64,000 nucleotides of DNA from Hirudo medicinalis (GCA_011800805.1 MPNW01000105.1:113092-177091), one strand, 5' to 3'; positions 38,159 to 51,440 are shown, counted from the stretch's first letter. A program made the numbers and translations. Notes: generated from the sequence alone by a model not told the origin.

Positions 38159-38626
38159 GGTGTTCCTTCCCAAACTATTTCGATGGCAGATTCAATGAGA
38201 TGTTTTCATGTTTAATGTTTACGTCACCGAACTAAGAAAGTCCGAAGATTAATTTCCTTTTATTTATTAGTCAAATGCCAAATCAGTTAATAATTATTTT
38301 TATTGATTATCAAACAAAATAAATTAAACATTAAGCATTTTGTCATCTTCGCTAGGCGCTTTTATTTAAAATGACGCAATCATGTTGTTTTGATAACCGT
38401 TTGTGATTTCAAGCAAGGAATTACAGGAATTCGTTTCAATGCATTAGTCGGTTTTTTAGACCTTATTTTTTAAAAATATTTATTATTTTATTTTTGGGAG
38501 AATGATTTTCATTTCAATGGATATGTTTGAAGGTTCAGTCTGTAATATAAACTAATATTTTAACATTTAAAAGGTCGTTTCAGAAAGAATTGATGAAGTA
38601 ATAAGGTTTATATCTGAAACTATCAG

Positions 38627-39067
38627 ATGGGTCGCAGAAGAGCTTGTGAAGTGAATCTTACCTTCAAAGAACGACTGAAGTTACTAATTATAAAAATTCT
38701 TAAATGGAGCGTGATTATAGCCCTCTCCATTGCAGTTTCGGTTGTTCAGGATATAGTTTGGCATTCTGACATGAATCCATTACATAAAGGTTCTTATCAC
38801 CATTCCATCATGGACCACGTCATCAAGGCTGCCATAGTTATTGGTGTTTTCTGGTATATAGTCCCTACCTTCGCTTCAGTATCGGTCATCTTTGTGTATT
38901 CCATCCTTTTGTCCTGGTTGGCACTGGCACAGAACCTACCCAGTCTCGATCTCAAGAACGACATTACCAAAGTTTGGATGGAGCACTTCAAGTGTGGCCT
39001 ACATCTTTTCATAAAGTTTCTCTTATTGAGGGTTATCCAAAGATTGAGAGTCAAACTGAAGGTCTAG
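38627..39067 (+). CDS. Multi-pass membrane protein, family unknown
   Basis: Single open frame of 146 aa with a basic start (MGRRRACEVNLTFKERLK). Three to four hydrophobic segments lie at about 18-42 (IIKILKWSVIIALSIAVSVV), 66-88 (IKAAIVIGVFWYIVPTFASV), 88-104 (FVYSILLSWLALA) and a weaker one at 120-137. It ends in a basic tail (RVIQRLRVKLKV). An AATAAA at 39276-39281 lies about 210 bp after the stop. Codon use and GC content are higher than in the flanking DNA, which supports coding. No family is recognised. An upstream spliced exon cannot be excluded, because AG acceptors lie just before the ATG. Confidence 0.65.
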   Translation: MGRRRACEVNLTFKERLKLLIIKILKWSVIIALSIAVSVVQDIVWHSDMNPLHKGSYHHSIMDHVIKAAIVIGVFWYIVPTFASVSVIFVYSILLSWLALAQNLPSLDLKNDITKVWMEHFKCGLHLFIKFLLLRVIQRLRVKLKV

Positions 39068-39275
39068 ATGGAGAGAACTGGAACTTCCAAACTACCCAAC
39101 CAGCCTGCTACTAAGGATTCGCTCTTCCAAACTTCTTACCTAAGTTTTGCCTTTTAACACCAGTTTCATTGATTTTACTTGTGAAATGCTTGTTTTAAAC
39201 GTTTATTTTACATCATTAAACGTGAGTTGGCTCAAGCATTTTAGTTAGACCTGTTTTAACGTTCAATCGGCCTAA

Positions 39276-39281
39276 AATAAA
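39276..39281 (+). terminator. Polyadenylation signal AATAAA for the 38627 gene
   Basis: Canonical hexamer about 210 bp after the stop codon. Confidence 0.55.
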
Positions 39282-39753
39282 GCTGGAATATCACATCAGA
39301 TAGGAAATGTGCAAACTGGCAGTTAGTTTGTCTCCCGGTAGCTGCTCCGATATTCAAATTTGCGTCAAGTAAAGAAAACGTTAGAATTACGACACCAAAG
39401 TAAAAATGAAAATATTTTAATCCTGAACCTGCTCAATTTATTGAACTTGCCATAGAATGCATATGTCGGACGAAATAACAAAGTGCCCGCCCCAAAGGAG
39501 ATAACCCCACAAAAAAAATTATCAAAATAATTTAGCAATCCCTTAATTACCGGCAAATTCCAGCCTTTCAAGTATTCAAAAATCAACTGCTAAAAGTGTT
39601 GACAAATGTTGGACGCTTCCTAAAGAGTTGAATACAATCACCAGTAAAAGTTGTGAATTGCGTACATTGACCCAATACCAACCGACATATTTCTGACGTT
39701 TATCGTGCAATAAACCAATATAAAAAAAATAAATAATATGAAGGTCTCTTCTA

Positions 39754-42700
39754 TCAGATCTTTAAAATTTTTCTTCCCAATGATTTTTCCAAAAACTCTA
39801 CCAGGTTGTGCTTGGTTATGTTGTCCTTTTGGCAGACCTGTTTCAATCTTGCAAAGTACACATTTTCAATAAACAACAACATTTTTTGGAACTGCCTCCC
39901 ATAGCAAAGAGACATTTCCTTTGCCACAGAGGTCAAGAAGGAGTGTATGATTGCAGCTGAAATGTCGCTGATTGGGTCGTTAGAAAGTGCCATTGCAAGC
40001 CACTCCCAGGCTCTCCTCACACCGCATGCACGGTATGCATCGACTGAAGATTTGTTCTGTTGAAGAGGTTTTGCCATGAGCACAGACCCATAAAAGGAAA
40101 TGATGTTAGAGATTCTTTTCAAATATATGTCTTCTTTTTCCAGCTCACCAGCCACCACGTTGTAACCCAGAAACCTGAAAATATTTATGAACTAAATAGA
40201 TGCATTGAAAGCAACCAAAATATTTTAATTTCATTAGATATTTTTAAACTAAACTGTACCTATAGCGTTCAATGTCAGACTTAGTCTCATTATCTCCAAA
40301 ATAAGGCACAGAAAATGGACACTTAATAGCCATGTGAGCAAGAAAGAGATCACCAAAGACAGGATATGACTTCCACAAACTTGCTGCCAATGTTGCAAGA
40401 CTGTTAGCATTTTCAGAAGATTTTGACTTCTCTCCATACACCTTTTGGAAAAATAGAAAACCTCTTAAAAAATAAGACAAAGAAGAATAATTAAATAACT
40501 ATATTAATTAAATAATTATATAACTATGTATAACTTTATAAGTAATATATGACATAAATAAATAACTTTGTAGGTAGTAATGAAAATGATAGTCACAAAT
40601 AATTAATAAACATTGCAAAAATTATGTTTGTTGTCTCAGAAAATAAATCAAGTTATTTACCACAAACTTTTTGGCTAGTCTGCTCATGCAAAACAAACCA
40701 GCAGAGGGGTTGTCCTTAATTGAAACAAATTCCTCACCGCCTGGCAAGTCTACCACTTCTCCTTCAAACAATCTGAAACAACCAGCACAAACAGTCAAGC
40801 AAATGGTATCATTGCCACTGGAACACATGTGATTAATTTTACCTGGATAGTTTGTTGTTAAATCCCACGAGAGTGGTTTGATCATCTAATGTGCTGAGTG
40901 TTTCAAGAATGAATTTTGATAGTTTTCCCTTCAGTTCTTTGTTCTGGTATAGATTGTACATGCAAATTGCAAGCAAAACATGATAGATTGTCAAAAAATA
41001 ATATTTAATATTGTTATATAATAGTGTTAATAATAATAATAATAATAATAATAATTTATTTTACATGTAAGGAACATTCATTATCTGATTACATTTGAAT
41101 TCTCATTCAAATCTTTCAAAGAATCTTCAGTGTCAGAAATCATTTGCAGATGTCTGTAATAATCCCTTGAACCCTTCACAAGTATGTGGGCATTTTTTGA
41201 GCCTGGATTTGAGGCCTTAGAATCTGCTGCTTGCTTAACACTGTGCTCAACATCCTTTGTCTGGAAATCAAACAATGATGCTTGTTGATACTTTGTAGAT
41301 CGATGAAATTATTAAAATCTTTGTTGCAAATACTATTAATCCATTTTTAAGTAAAAACTTTGAAATATACGAATGAAGTCACGAATGTTACATAAATGAT
41401 AAATAATAACAGGTATCACAAACAACACAAGCATCGCAGCTGACCTGGGGAGCTTGATTCGGCTTGATTTGTTCTGCTTGTTTGTCCTCCGACGCTTTCA
41501 GCTCAGCTGTAATATTAAATTGAAAATTGTCAAAGTCAATGAATGTTCTCGTGGAAGTAGAAGGAAGGTGGCAAGTACTTGTTTTGGCGGCCACAATCGA
41601 TAACATTTTCCTCGCTTCCGAGGAAAGAGAAGAAGCCATGTTCAAGTCATCTTGAGAAAGTTCTCCTTTTTCTGAAAGCTTCAAGATTTTCTGAATAATG
41701 TGCTTCATAATTTGAGGGGCATTCTTCAATGCTGGAGGCATTTTGTCAAACAATCCGCTATGGAAAATATGGGTAGTCAGTAGTTGATCCATTTGCATTA
41801 CTCCCTCAACCTCCTTTTTTAAATCATTTTTAAATTTTTCCTGTTGTTTTGTCCTATGGTCAATGAAATTATAAGCTCATGTTCAGGAATATCCGAATTT
41901 AAAAAAAAACACATTCTAAAATGTGTGCTTACTTGCGTGATTCCCTCTCCTGTATTTCACTCTTTGCCTCCATATTTTGTCGATCTAAGAGCTGAACAGT
42001 TGGAGTTAAGAATGTAAATATCAATGTTTAATTTTTATTACACCAGGTTTTCTTACTTTTGCATGTCTGTGATGTCGTTCTTTCAACATTTTCTGATTAT
42101 TTTCTAGTTTTTCAACACTGAAGTAAAATGTTAATAGATGATTTCCATTATCCCAGTTAAAAATGACAATAAAACATATAAAGTTGAGTGATCATGATTA
42201 TGAAGCTAACTAAATTTTTTCAAATTCTTTTTCTTCTGCCTCTGTTTGCAAGTATTTCTTTCTAACTTCCTCTGCAATAATCTTCTCACATAAGAAAGTG
42301 TTTTGATGTAATTCTTTATCTTTTTCTTCAAATTCTCTTTGTTTATTTGTAACAAATACCTGTCAATAAGAAGAATGATAACAGTTTATGATATTATTGC
42401 ATTTGACATGGAATGTTGTTCCAAAGAGTACCCACCGTCACTTTTTCATTTATTTCATCATTGCTTGCATGTAGCAAAAGGTCAGTGAAACTGTAATTCT
42501 CTAAAGAATTTTTAGACTGATTTAAAGAACTTTCATGTTCTGAAGTTGCATGTTTTGGTGCTTTTTCAAAAGAAACAGACTTCTCCACAAAGCTAGGAGA
42601 ACTTTTTTCTGCTTTAAAATTTCTAAAAGAATCATTGTCATATATTAGATATGCCATATCAGGCAATATATGAAAAAGAACAATTAATAACAATCTTCTC

Positions 42701-43009
42701 CGATTTTCAACCTAAATATCACTGTAAAATTAGGCAATATACAAGTAAAATGTAACATTTGTTAGATTTCCGGACTTATTACAAATCGAAACAGAAACTG
42801 AATCGCCCTTACTTCTTAGCTATCTCACAGCTACCGGATGACGAGTTATACTTAATATCTGAATTCTAAAATTAATATATCTTCAAATTAATTAAAGAGA
42901 TTCATTATAGCAAGCAAAGGAAGTCACTGACATTTGGCGATATGGTTTTGTTAAAGAGTTGGCCTTTTGATGAGCGTTTTAAAGCCTGAACTACATCGTA
43001 CTCGTCCAT
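39754..43009 (-). CDS. GLE1: GLE1 mRNA export factor
   Basis: Nuclear-pore protein that, with inositol hexakisphosphate, activates the DEAD-box helicase DDX19/Dbp5 during mRNA export. Twelve exons join exactly (1980 nt, 659 aa; human 698): 42932-43009, 42813-42865, 42436-42622, 42211-42359, 42057-42117, 41933-41991, 41445-41853, 41093-41260, 40843-40943, 40661-40772, 40260-40441, 39754-40174. The start gives MDEYDVVQALKRSSKG. The middle is a charged coiled coil (exons 42359-41445, K/E/Q-rich). The C-terminal HEAT-like domain is well kept: RLAKKFVVYGEKSKSS, FGDLFLAHMAIKCPFSVPYF, ERYRFLGYNVVAGE, RRAWEWLAMALSNDPISDI and KMLLFIENVYFARL, matching human KCPYSVPFY and LGYQVKD. Introns are about 60-250 bp. 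CUL5 lies upstream on the same strand, 1.1 kb away. Confidence 0.95.
41028..41055. repeat. (AAT)n microsatellite in a GLE1 intron
   Basis: About nine AAT units just after the 41093-41260 exon in transcript order. Confidence 0.9.
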
Positions 43010-44099
43010 AATTTGAATCTGTCCACCAAAACAAGTATTTCGCAATATCGTTCACAATAAACAGTTTTCGAACTTTAATTGTATCCTGCCATAACAAAAG
43101 GTAATAAAAATAGTAAAATGCACGATTATTATAAATAATTAATTTATAAAAGTAACTGAATTTTATTGAGGGCAGAGAAATGATGCCACTCAATTCACCT
43201 CTAAAATTGCCGGCGAGGAAACAACATCGCCCCGGATTGTGCCACCATAAACTTCTACCATAGACTTCTCGCAAGAAAGTCACTTGCAAACTATACGATT
43301 CAAGCGGTCACCAAGGCTTAAGAATGCCGCTAGATGCTCAAGCCGGCTTCACGGTCATAAATCTACCGAATTTCTCAAAAGCTGTTTTTTAATTATCGAC
43401 TTTTTCAAACGGCCACACAATTAACAAGCAACAAACCAGATTAACTAGAGCATGAAACGATGCATAAAATATTTACAAGCTACACCCTTGAGAAACTGAA
43501 TGAGGAAAGGCAAAGGGTTAATCACACTACATTCGCTCGCGTATTTTCAACGACTTTGTACAAGTTGTACAGGTTCAACCAGCGATTGAAAAACATAACA
43601 GAAACTGTCTAAATGTGTAACAACAGAAAATATAATAATAATTGATTAAGTATAAAAAATGAGATAGCATTCCCATACTCCATCAAACTATGGATTGCAA
43701 AGTGAATTTCGATGGAGCATGAATACTGGTTTTCTGAGAAGATGGTAGTCTCAATGCATGATGTTGTAATATCAAAAACCGTCAGTATCATACAAATGTC
43801 AGCGATGCCAACAGTACAGCATCACAAAGAAAGGGGAGGGAGTCTTACAAACCATTTACAAATTCAGCCTACATTTGCTATCTCTTGCAAATGTAAACAT
43901 CGAAACACTTTAATTCAAATCCTCATTAAAAGCTCATTCTCCCCGAAGATATTTACATACATTCAATGTCTAATAAATCACAAACAACTTCAGTGGAAAG
44001 GAAACGAATGAGAAGTAAAATGCAGAGATATGCATAGATGAACTCAAAGCATGATGAGAGGGGGATCGGGCAAGGGCTAACGAGCGTGGTAGTGAGATC
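43010..44099. other. GLE1 5' flank and CUL5 3' UTR
   Basis: GLE1 promoter and possible 5' UTR exon sequence on one side and the CUL5 3' UTR on the other. No additional gene is supported. Confidence 0.5.
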
Positions 44100-47000
44100 T
44101 CATGCCATATAGATGAACTGGTTGATGTTATCATCATCTCTTTTCATATACTTGTGCTCAATGAGCCACTCGATCTGTTCCTTGATCAACTTCTTGGAAG
44201 GCAGAAACATGTTCTTCAGGATTTCCACAAGCTCCGTCTGGAGTGCGGCATTGCTGATCATCTTCCTCACCTTCAGAATCTTCACAATTGCCTCCTGCCA
44301 CAAAATCATGTACTTGCGATACAAATAAATAAACTAGTGTATTACTAGAGGTAACAAAAACAATAATATCTATCAATAGTAATAATTAACATTTACATTA
44401 CCAACATTTACATCATAAGGATAGTAACATATAAGGATAGAAATATATAAATTTGAACCACAAACTTGAACCCTGAGTATCCTCAGCTGAATGATACTTT
44501 CTCCATCTTCTTCTTTACTCCTCTCTGTTGAAAGTTGAAGTCTTCCGATGAGACTCACTTTCCCTCTCGTTTGAGATTTATTATTTTTGCTGGTGAGAAT
44601 TTAGAGTAAATTACAAACTAATGACATTACAGTATCTCACTTGAACTTACATTACACAGAATTGCTGATTGACCCAAAATATGGAGCTCTCACCAATGTC
44701 TGCCAACTTCTTTGCCTCTGGTTCGCTGAGAAGAACCTGCCTCTTGAACTTCGGAGATTGGACGAGGCTCTGTCACAAACAAGTATGACCACAAACGAAC
44801 ATATGTCACAAACAACATAATTGCAAAATATAGGAAACAGCTTTTGTTTCTACATAATCTCAATGCAAGTGATGCAAGCAAAATGACCTAATAAAGCATT
44901 CTCAAAAAAGGTGCTAAATGTCTCAATTTCCACATACTTAAACATGAAAACTTAATAAAATGAAAAATAGCCAATACTATAATAGCAGATTAATGCAAGC
45001 ATAATATAAGACCGCAGCACCTAATAACCTAACTATTATTATTTTGTTATTAAATAAATAATAATAAATAATTATAATAATATTATTTTTTTTATTAAAT
45101 AAATAATAATCCTCTAAAATGAAATCAAACAGTGACTCACAAATAATGTCTTGGTTAATTCAGAGTCAGGCAATTCAGTGGCAAGTTTCAGGCTTTCATA
45201 ACTTATCTTTTCATTCGGTCTCTCATTCCAGGCAAACAGCACTGCCATCTGGAAGGTCGTGACCTCTAACTCGAACTTGCCGACCTTGTTTGAAAAGTTC
45301 AACGTGCCGTTAGACATCAAATGATGCCACTGAAGTTTTCTCCCTCTGTGCTTCTGCCTGTAGAATTCTTCAACTTGAGGGATGTAATCCTCGAGCTCCG
45401 TCGGCAATGTCACAGCTATCCTCTCGCTGCTTCTCGCCCAAGCACCGGCATTTAAGATTTTTATGTTTATTGAGTCTGCAAGACTTTCGTTATTGTTCCT
45501 GTGAGCCTCCTTGAACTCCTGATTTAAGTCTTCACTGACCTTGATGTCTTGAAACATCCTCTGAAGCTTGTTCACAAAGTCAGCAGGGACACCCACTTCC
45601 TTGAATATGGAATGAACAACAATTCTCTTTCTATATTCGTTTAAATTGTAAATTATTTTCAACAAGTAAATGTTAAGTATCGATATCGAGGACTCTCGTT
45701 TGTTTAGCTTGCCAATAACAATTAAAATGCATATTTAAAATACTTAAAAAAAAAAAAAAACTGCACAACTCAATAAACCTTTATTCTAAGCTGCCTGTAA
45801 TTCAGACAGCAGTGGATTATGCAAAGCTCAAACTAGACATACCCTCAGCCAGTCAACCATATTTTCCTCCTTTTCGTTGTCGGCGGAAGATTCGAGAATG
45901 AGCCTCCTGGTCAGATGAACCTTGTGGTATCTCATGAAGACATCCTTGTTCTTGACGTATTTGAGAACCAATAACTGCAAGAATTAAATTTAAATCATCC
46001 AACAATTAACATGAACAACAAGAACAACAGGACAAGAGGATCTGCCATGTTCGAGCAATGTTTGTCTCACCACATCTTTGAGTTTCTTTTCAATTTCTTC
46101 CGACGTTAGCCTCCTGCTCAGGGGCGTCCTTCTGAGGAGCATGTCGCAATAATTCGCCAGCAGCTCGGGACATTTCGATTCAGGTTGCAAGGGTTTTGCT
46201 ATGGCGACCCTGCAATTAAGTACCAAGTTTATACTTATAGACTTTATATTTTACTTTTTTTATATCATACTTTTTTATTTTTATATACTTTATACTTTAC
46301 ATTGAGAGCACTCAATGACTAATAACTGATGCAAACGACACAATCAACAACAGCACAAACAAACAGTGAAATTGCTTGTGATTGTTGGAGTATTTATCAC
46401 AAAGCATTTACAATGCTTTGCAAATGTTTAAAAATATTTCTCACCCCTTGCTTTTAGAGATGAGTTCCAGTTTGAAAATAGATGTGTCATTCACAATTTC
46501 TTCAAAAGCCTTAAGTGTTGAAAAGTCAACCAAGCTCTCAATAATTACTCTTAAATACATTATTATTATTATTATTATTATTATTATAGTTAAGCAATTA
46601 TTTGAATTGTTTGATCATAAAAGTGAAGATAACACCTTGTCTCTTGAAGTAAGAAATCGAGGGTCATCATTGAAAGCCTCCTTCACCAGGAGACTGAAGC
46701 GGTTGAACAACTCCAGAAGTTTCTCAACATATTGCTCGGAATCCTGCAAAATGTGCATCCAAACATCCATCGATCCAAACATTCTAACGTCCGTTCTAAG
46801 GTCGGACGTCGACGACGGCGATGCGTACAAAATTCTAATCGGCTCACAGTCGTGATGACGTCGGCCACAGCCTTCATGTCTTCCTTGCCCTGGTGTTTTA
46901 TGTGCTCCTCGAGGTACCCGAGCATGTCGACGATTCCGTTCTCGATCCGATCCAGAAGACTGAACATGAGCTTCAGTTCTGCAGAAAGTCATTCGACCAT

Positions 47001-50000
47001 GTTAAGTGGTTAATGACTAACAAACTAATAACTTGCCACATTGCTATAAAGTCTGATGAAAATTGGTTAGTGTCAAATGGTTAAGTTGCAAACCAACACG
47101 AATGCAGAGCAAGTGGTTGTATCATATTGCTACCACACAACTGGTTTCACAGAAATGCTCAAGAAGTGTTACCTCCTCCCATTTCTTGTTATTATTAAAA
47201 CCTCTTTAATAAATGCAACGCGTTTCAAATTTTAACTAATTTCGACCTAGCGACATTTATTAAAAAAGCCTCATTTAAGGAAGTGAATTGCTTTGTTGGT
47301 CAAGGAGTGAAATGACAGAATGAGTGCCTGCAAATGAGTCGAGTTCCTGCTCTCAATGCTGATGAATCAGAAGAAGCTGCACTCACAAGCTTGCGTGATA
47401 AAACTTAAAGCGAGTTTGCAACGACTCGGCCTCTTCGGCCGTCTGCCGATCATTACTAGAATCAATGCACCACCTCTTAATTTTCAAATTTTCCCCTTAT
47501 TATGTAGGCTCTGTGCCTACATTTCCCAAACTTCCGAGGGAAACATCTAGTGGATTGTTGCACTGAAGAGATTTTTGTTTCAATTAGTTGCAAAACAATG
47601 ATGATAATCTGTCAGTAATTGCAATAATTAAAGGTCACAATCAAGTGTAGAAAGATTAAGTAACTTTTTACGATCAGAGTTTGCTAGTTTGAATTGTGCT
47701 TAGAAACAAGAGTACCCTCATTAACATTCATGACTGTGAAATCACCCACAATTACGGATTAATTGCACAAGAACGTCAAAATCACAGCAGCAGACGATGA
47801 TGCACATTTTTTTGACAATCACTCACTGTCTGTTTCATTGTTCTGGATCATGGAAGGACACTGGGCTATAATCTCATCCTTATGATCAGTGACCAGCACA
47901 TTCACACAACAGTTGACAAGCTGTTGAATTTATATTATGATTAAACAAATTACATTTCTTAATTAATTAATTACTACCAGTACCGTGTCGACGGATTTGC
48001 AGTCCTTCCTCGTCTCCAAGTACCTGAGAGCTCGGTTCTCCTCCTCTTTGAGTTTGGCGTCTGCATATTTCATGTAATTTTGAACCCCGTTCGATTGCCT
48101 GCTCAAACAAAATAGTTAAAGTTTTTTCCTTTAAAATTCCAATAAAATTGCATGTTTTTCCTGTTTGCATAAAATTGTGACTTGTAAATTGCTCAGTTGG
48201 TCATTCAACTTCTAATCAGACGAAGGAATGATTAAATCTCTTGGCCATTTGAGGCCATTTATCGCATTGAAAGTATCAGCCAGAACAAAGTTCTTCTTAA
48301 ATCAAAAGGTGCAACAAAAAGAAGTTGCTTAGAAGTTGAATCAGTTCACAGAATTAATCAATGTAAGAGACTAACGAGCACCCACTAAAAGCAACTTAAA
48401 GTATTTACAAGGGAAGAATATATCTTCTGAGTCATCACTACACTGCTCAAGCAAAGCAAACGTTCCACAATTAAAATGTCTAATTTATGTTAAGAAGAAA
48501 ATGTTGATTAGACGAGCAGATTTTCGAATAACTTATCGATAGAAATAGCAACACATTGAACTACATTAACTAAGCATAAACAACATCTAAGCTTAAATGA
48601 TCTTAACATAAAAAAGCCTTTTTAATAACAAAGACATTCTTAGATTATTTACATAACTATTAAAGTCTTAAATAAATCCTCCAAGTTTTGAGAACAAACA
48701 GTATCTAAAATAAAATACAGACCTGTATTCAGGGGCTTTTGTTCTGTAGAAGGACTCTGTTGCGTCGATATATGACTTCTCAAAGTTCTCTTTGTAAATC
48801 TTCAACTTGTCGTCACAATTACTGCTGCTCAGGTTTACTGTGACGTTGGAATTACAATTGATCGAGCGTGACTCGACTCACGAGTCACTTTGTAACGTCG
48901 CCGAAAAATTAGTTATTACCAATATTTGTTCTGATTTGTCAAATTGTTAATGTAATAATCTATTAATTAACTTGTGGTTATAAATAGCATTTCCAACCAT
49001 AAGATTCTCGAACTCCAATGACCAGCTGGGTGTCGAAAGCTTCACCATTCCTCTCGGCATGCACCAACTTCATGGCACTATCTTGAAGTCGGAACTTTAT
49101 ATTTGAGAAGATGTTTTGGTTCCAGCTGTCAAGCATCAGCTGCAAAATGAGATTAGATTATCTAAATTTGCATTAATTAAATAATTAAATAATCAACTTA
49201 ATATAAAATAGTTTATTAGTTAAAAAAAGGAAAAAAACAAGATTAAATAAAAAAAATACTAGGAGATGATAACAGAGTATTCCACTGATTGTGTACGATT
49301 TAGAGCAAAACAAGTTATCAGGTTGCCAATTTAAAATTTTTTTTTGGATGAATTGGCAAACCTTTCGAACAATGCTTTCATCATTCTGAGATCGATTCTG
49401 CTTGCTTCCTGACTTCCCAGTCAAAGTGAGTTCCAATTGGTTGAAAGGTTTTGGTAAATAATCACATTGAGTAAAAAACTTGCTCCATTCAGCTATGTAA
49501 GCTTTCAATAGGGCTGAATCTTCTTGGTGTAAAAGTACTCTCTAGACAAAAAATCATCACTCAAGCAGAACTCTAAAGTTTAGAAATTACAAATAAAAAA
49601 CACACTGCTTGAGCTCCTGTGATGAAGCTCAAAATATCATCTCCCAAAGCCTTGTGAACCTTAGCTGCTCCCTTTTCATCCCATAAGCACACAGAATGAA
49701 CAGACCTTGGGAAGTTCATCGAAACAAGTAAATTAAAAATAAATTGTATTAAGGCTTCATTTTCTCTGATTTACCAAAATAAGTCCTGCCACTCTGTTCT
49801 CGAGACATGTTCCTGATGCAGAAGCTTTAATACAGTAGGTCTCATCAATGGCCATTTGTCTTCAAATTGCAGATTTAATTGCTAGATCGTTAATTAAAAG
49901 TCGTATTTCAAAATATTAATATTTGTTTATTTCGTCGCGGTGTGATTAGTGAGTTAAAAAGGCTATTAAATGCGGTCCTCTCAAGTCAATTATGAACCTG

Positions 50001-50139
50001 CCATGAGGGAGCTTAAATATAAGCATCTGTCAATTAAACAACAAAGGTCATTAGTGCCGGCAAATGTGTGACAAAGATCGCGATAAAATTTTGCTGAAAA
50101 CGGAAATAAAAGACTGTTTAACAAAGCAACCTTCAGCAT
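44100..50139 (-). CDS. CUL5: Cullin-5, scaffold of CRL5 ubiquitin ligases
   Basis: Scaffold of Elongin BC/SOCS-box ubiquitin ligases with RBX2. Sixteen exons join in frame: 49775-49881, 49606-49705, 49362-49541, 48998-49139, 48723-48837, 47984-48098, 47827-47920, 46848-46978, 46636-46743, 46445-46509, 46071-46209, 45843-45974, 45141-45599, 44651-44769, 44466-44589, 44100-44294. They give 774 residues; a proposed first exon 50131-50139 (Met-Leu-Lys) makes 777, against 780 in human. Landmarks are LQFEDKWPLMRPTVLKLL at the N-terminus, EWSKFFTQCDYLPKPF, QPESKCPELLANYCDMLL, the cullin-homology region RMFQDIKVSEDLNQ and KILNAGAWARSSER, and GRKLQWHHLMSNG. The neddylation site is KILKVRK (Lys about 721), and the protein ends IEWLIEHKYMKRDDDNIN...YMA. 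CUL5-specific residues rule out CUL1-4. Only the first exon is uncertain. Confidence 0.96.
46559..46587. repeat. (ATT)n microsatellite in a CUL5 intron
   Basis: About nine ATT units between CUL5 exons. Confidence 0.9.
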
Positions 50140-51440
50140 CCCGATGCGATTTTCAAAACACTTTCCTAGATAAAAACAATGGACCGCTCAACACTTTTTT
50201 ATACAAAGCAGATTTAGTCTTTCCGTAATTTTGATGTAAATTTCGAACTTTTAAAGGTTAATATTACAAGAAATTTTAATAAAATTAGTTAGCAGACAAC
50301 TGGTGATAATATAAGACGTTAGTCACTCTTTCATCAAAGGAACATCGACAGTTTGTTTTAACTTGACGATAAAGTTAAACGCTCTGATATTAAATTACAT
50401 TATTTAAAACAAACATTGAAAATTAAATATTTCAAAATTTCCAGAGGAGTCATTTTAAAAAGATAAATTTGATGTAAGTGATGTAAGCACTAGAAATGCC
50501 TTTTAAATAGTAAAAATAGAAAGAAATATAATTTAATTTACATAAATGTAAAAGAAAATGCAAAGCAAATGTAGAAGAAAAACAACAATGACAAATTATT
50601 GAAGTTTCGCAAATAGTTTAATGGGATTCTAGGAAAGGAACGATTAAAAGAATAGCCACTTTGGAAAGATTTTATATGAAAATGCTCAATGCTTTAGCGA
50701 GTGATTACATCTGCAATTCGTAATGAAGAACTACAATGATAAGATGTCACTGGTGTCGCTGAACTCCCCAAAGTTTGTTAAAATTAGCTGACTATGTTTT
50801 GTTTGCCAGTCTCATAAGTTAAGTTCTCTTATGCGTCATTACTGGAAAACCAGTAACCAGTCCACCGAACAGGGATTTATTTATCCTGTGTTCACCACAA
50901 AAATTTAGAATGCATCCCAATACACTTCTCAGAAACCAAGTTAGTTTAATTTGGTCTTGGAAAAGCATAAAAACTTATCAGATAGCGTCCATTGTCAATT
51001 CTGTAGCTAGTTGGGGAGATGCGCCCTTGTTAACTCCCCTCCAGTGACAAATTTCTGGATGGATCCCATGTCACTCCAAATGACATTCTCGGGACTCTTG
51101 GGACAATTAAAAAAATCCATGCCAAATTTAGTATCAAATTTGTCAAGGTCTTCACACTTGCTTCGAAGAGTAAATACGAATATAACCAACAAAATTCCTT
51201 GAAACTCGAAGTAGTTTTTAGGCAATGCCGTTCTTAATCGGAAAATAATGAAAAATTCAGGCAATATTTTTATTTCTGCATTGATATTGGGAACTTGAGA
51301 ATTGATTAAAACTTACTAGCCGAAATTTTTAGAAAGATTGTGACGTCTCTTTATTTACACCTTATTTTTTCTTAATTATAATTTGTTCGCCACAGGCTTT
51401 ATTTGTAAATTTTATTTTTGTAAAGCAGATTTATTTGAAC
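50140..51440. other. Divergent intergenic region between CUL5 and the EF-hand gene
   Basis: Both flanking genes point away from this 1.3 kb AT-rich region, so it should carry both promoters. A minus-strand open frame at 51007-51264 looks coding but is unassigned (see findings). Confidence 0.5.
51007..51264 (-). other. Unassigned open frame, possibly a coding relic
   Basis: Eighty-five codons without a stop in AT-rich DNA, with a balanced composition (for example KCEDLDKFDTKFGMDFFNCP and FVTGGELTRAHLPN before a TAG). After the stop another frame reads on (YRIDNGRYLISFYAFPRPN) to a TAA, as expected for a frameshifted relic. I do not recognise the family and find no convincing splice sites. Confidence 0.3.

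Noticed and set aside
44690..44881. Minus-strand 63-codon frame next to CUL5
   Set aside because: Out-of-frame reading of a real CUL5 exon plus intron.
46382..46855. 157-codon plus-strand open frame
   Set aside because: It runs antisense over CUL5 exons and an (ATT)n repeat; the CUL5 reading is certain.
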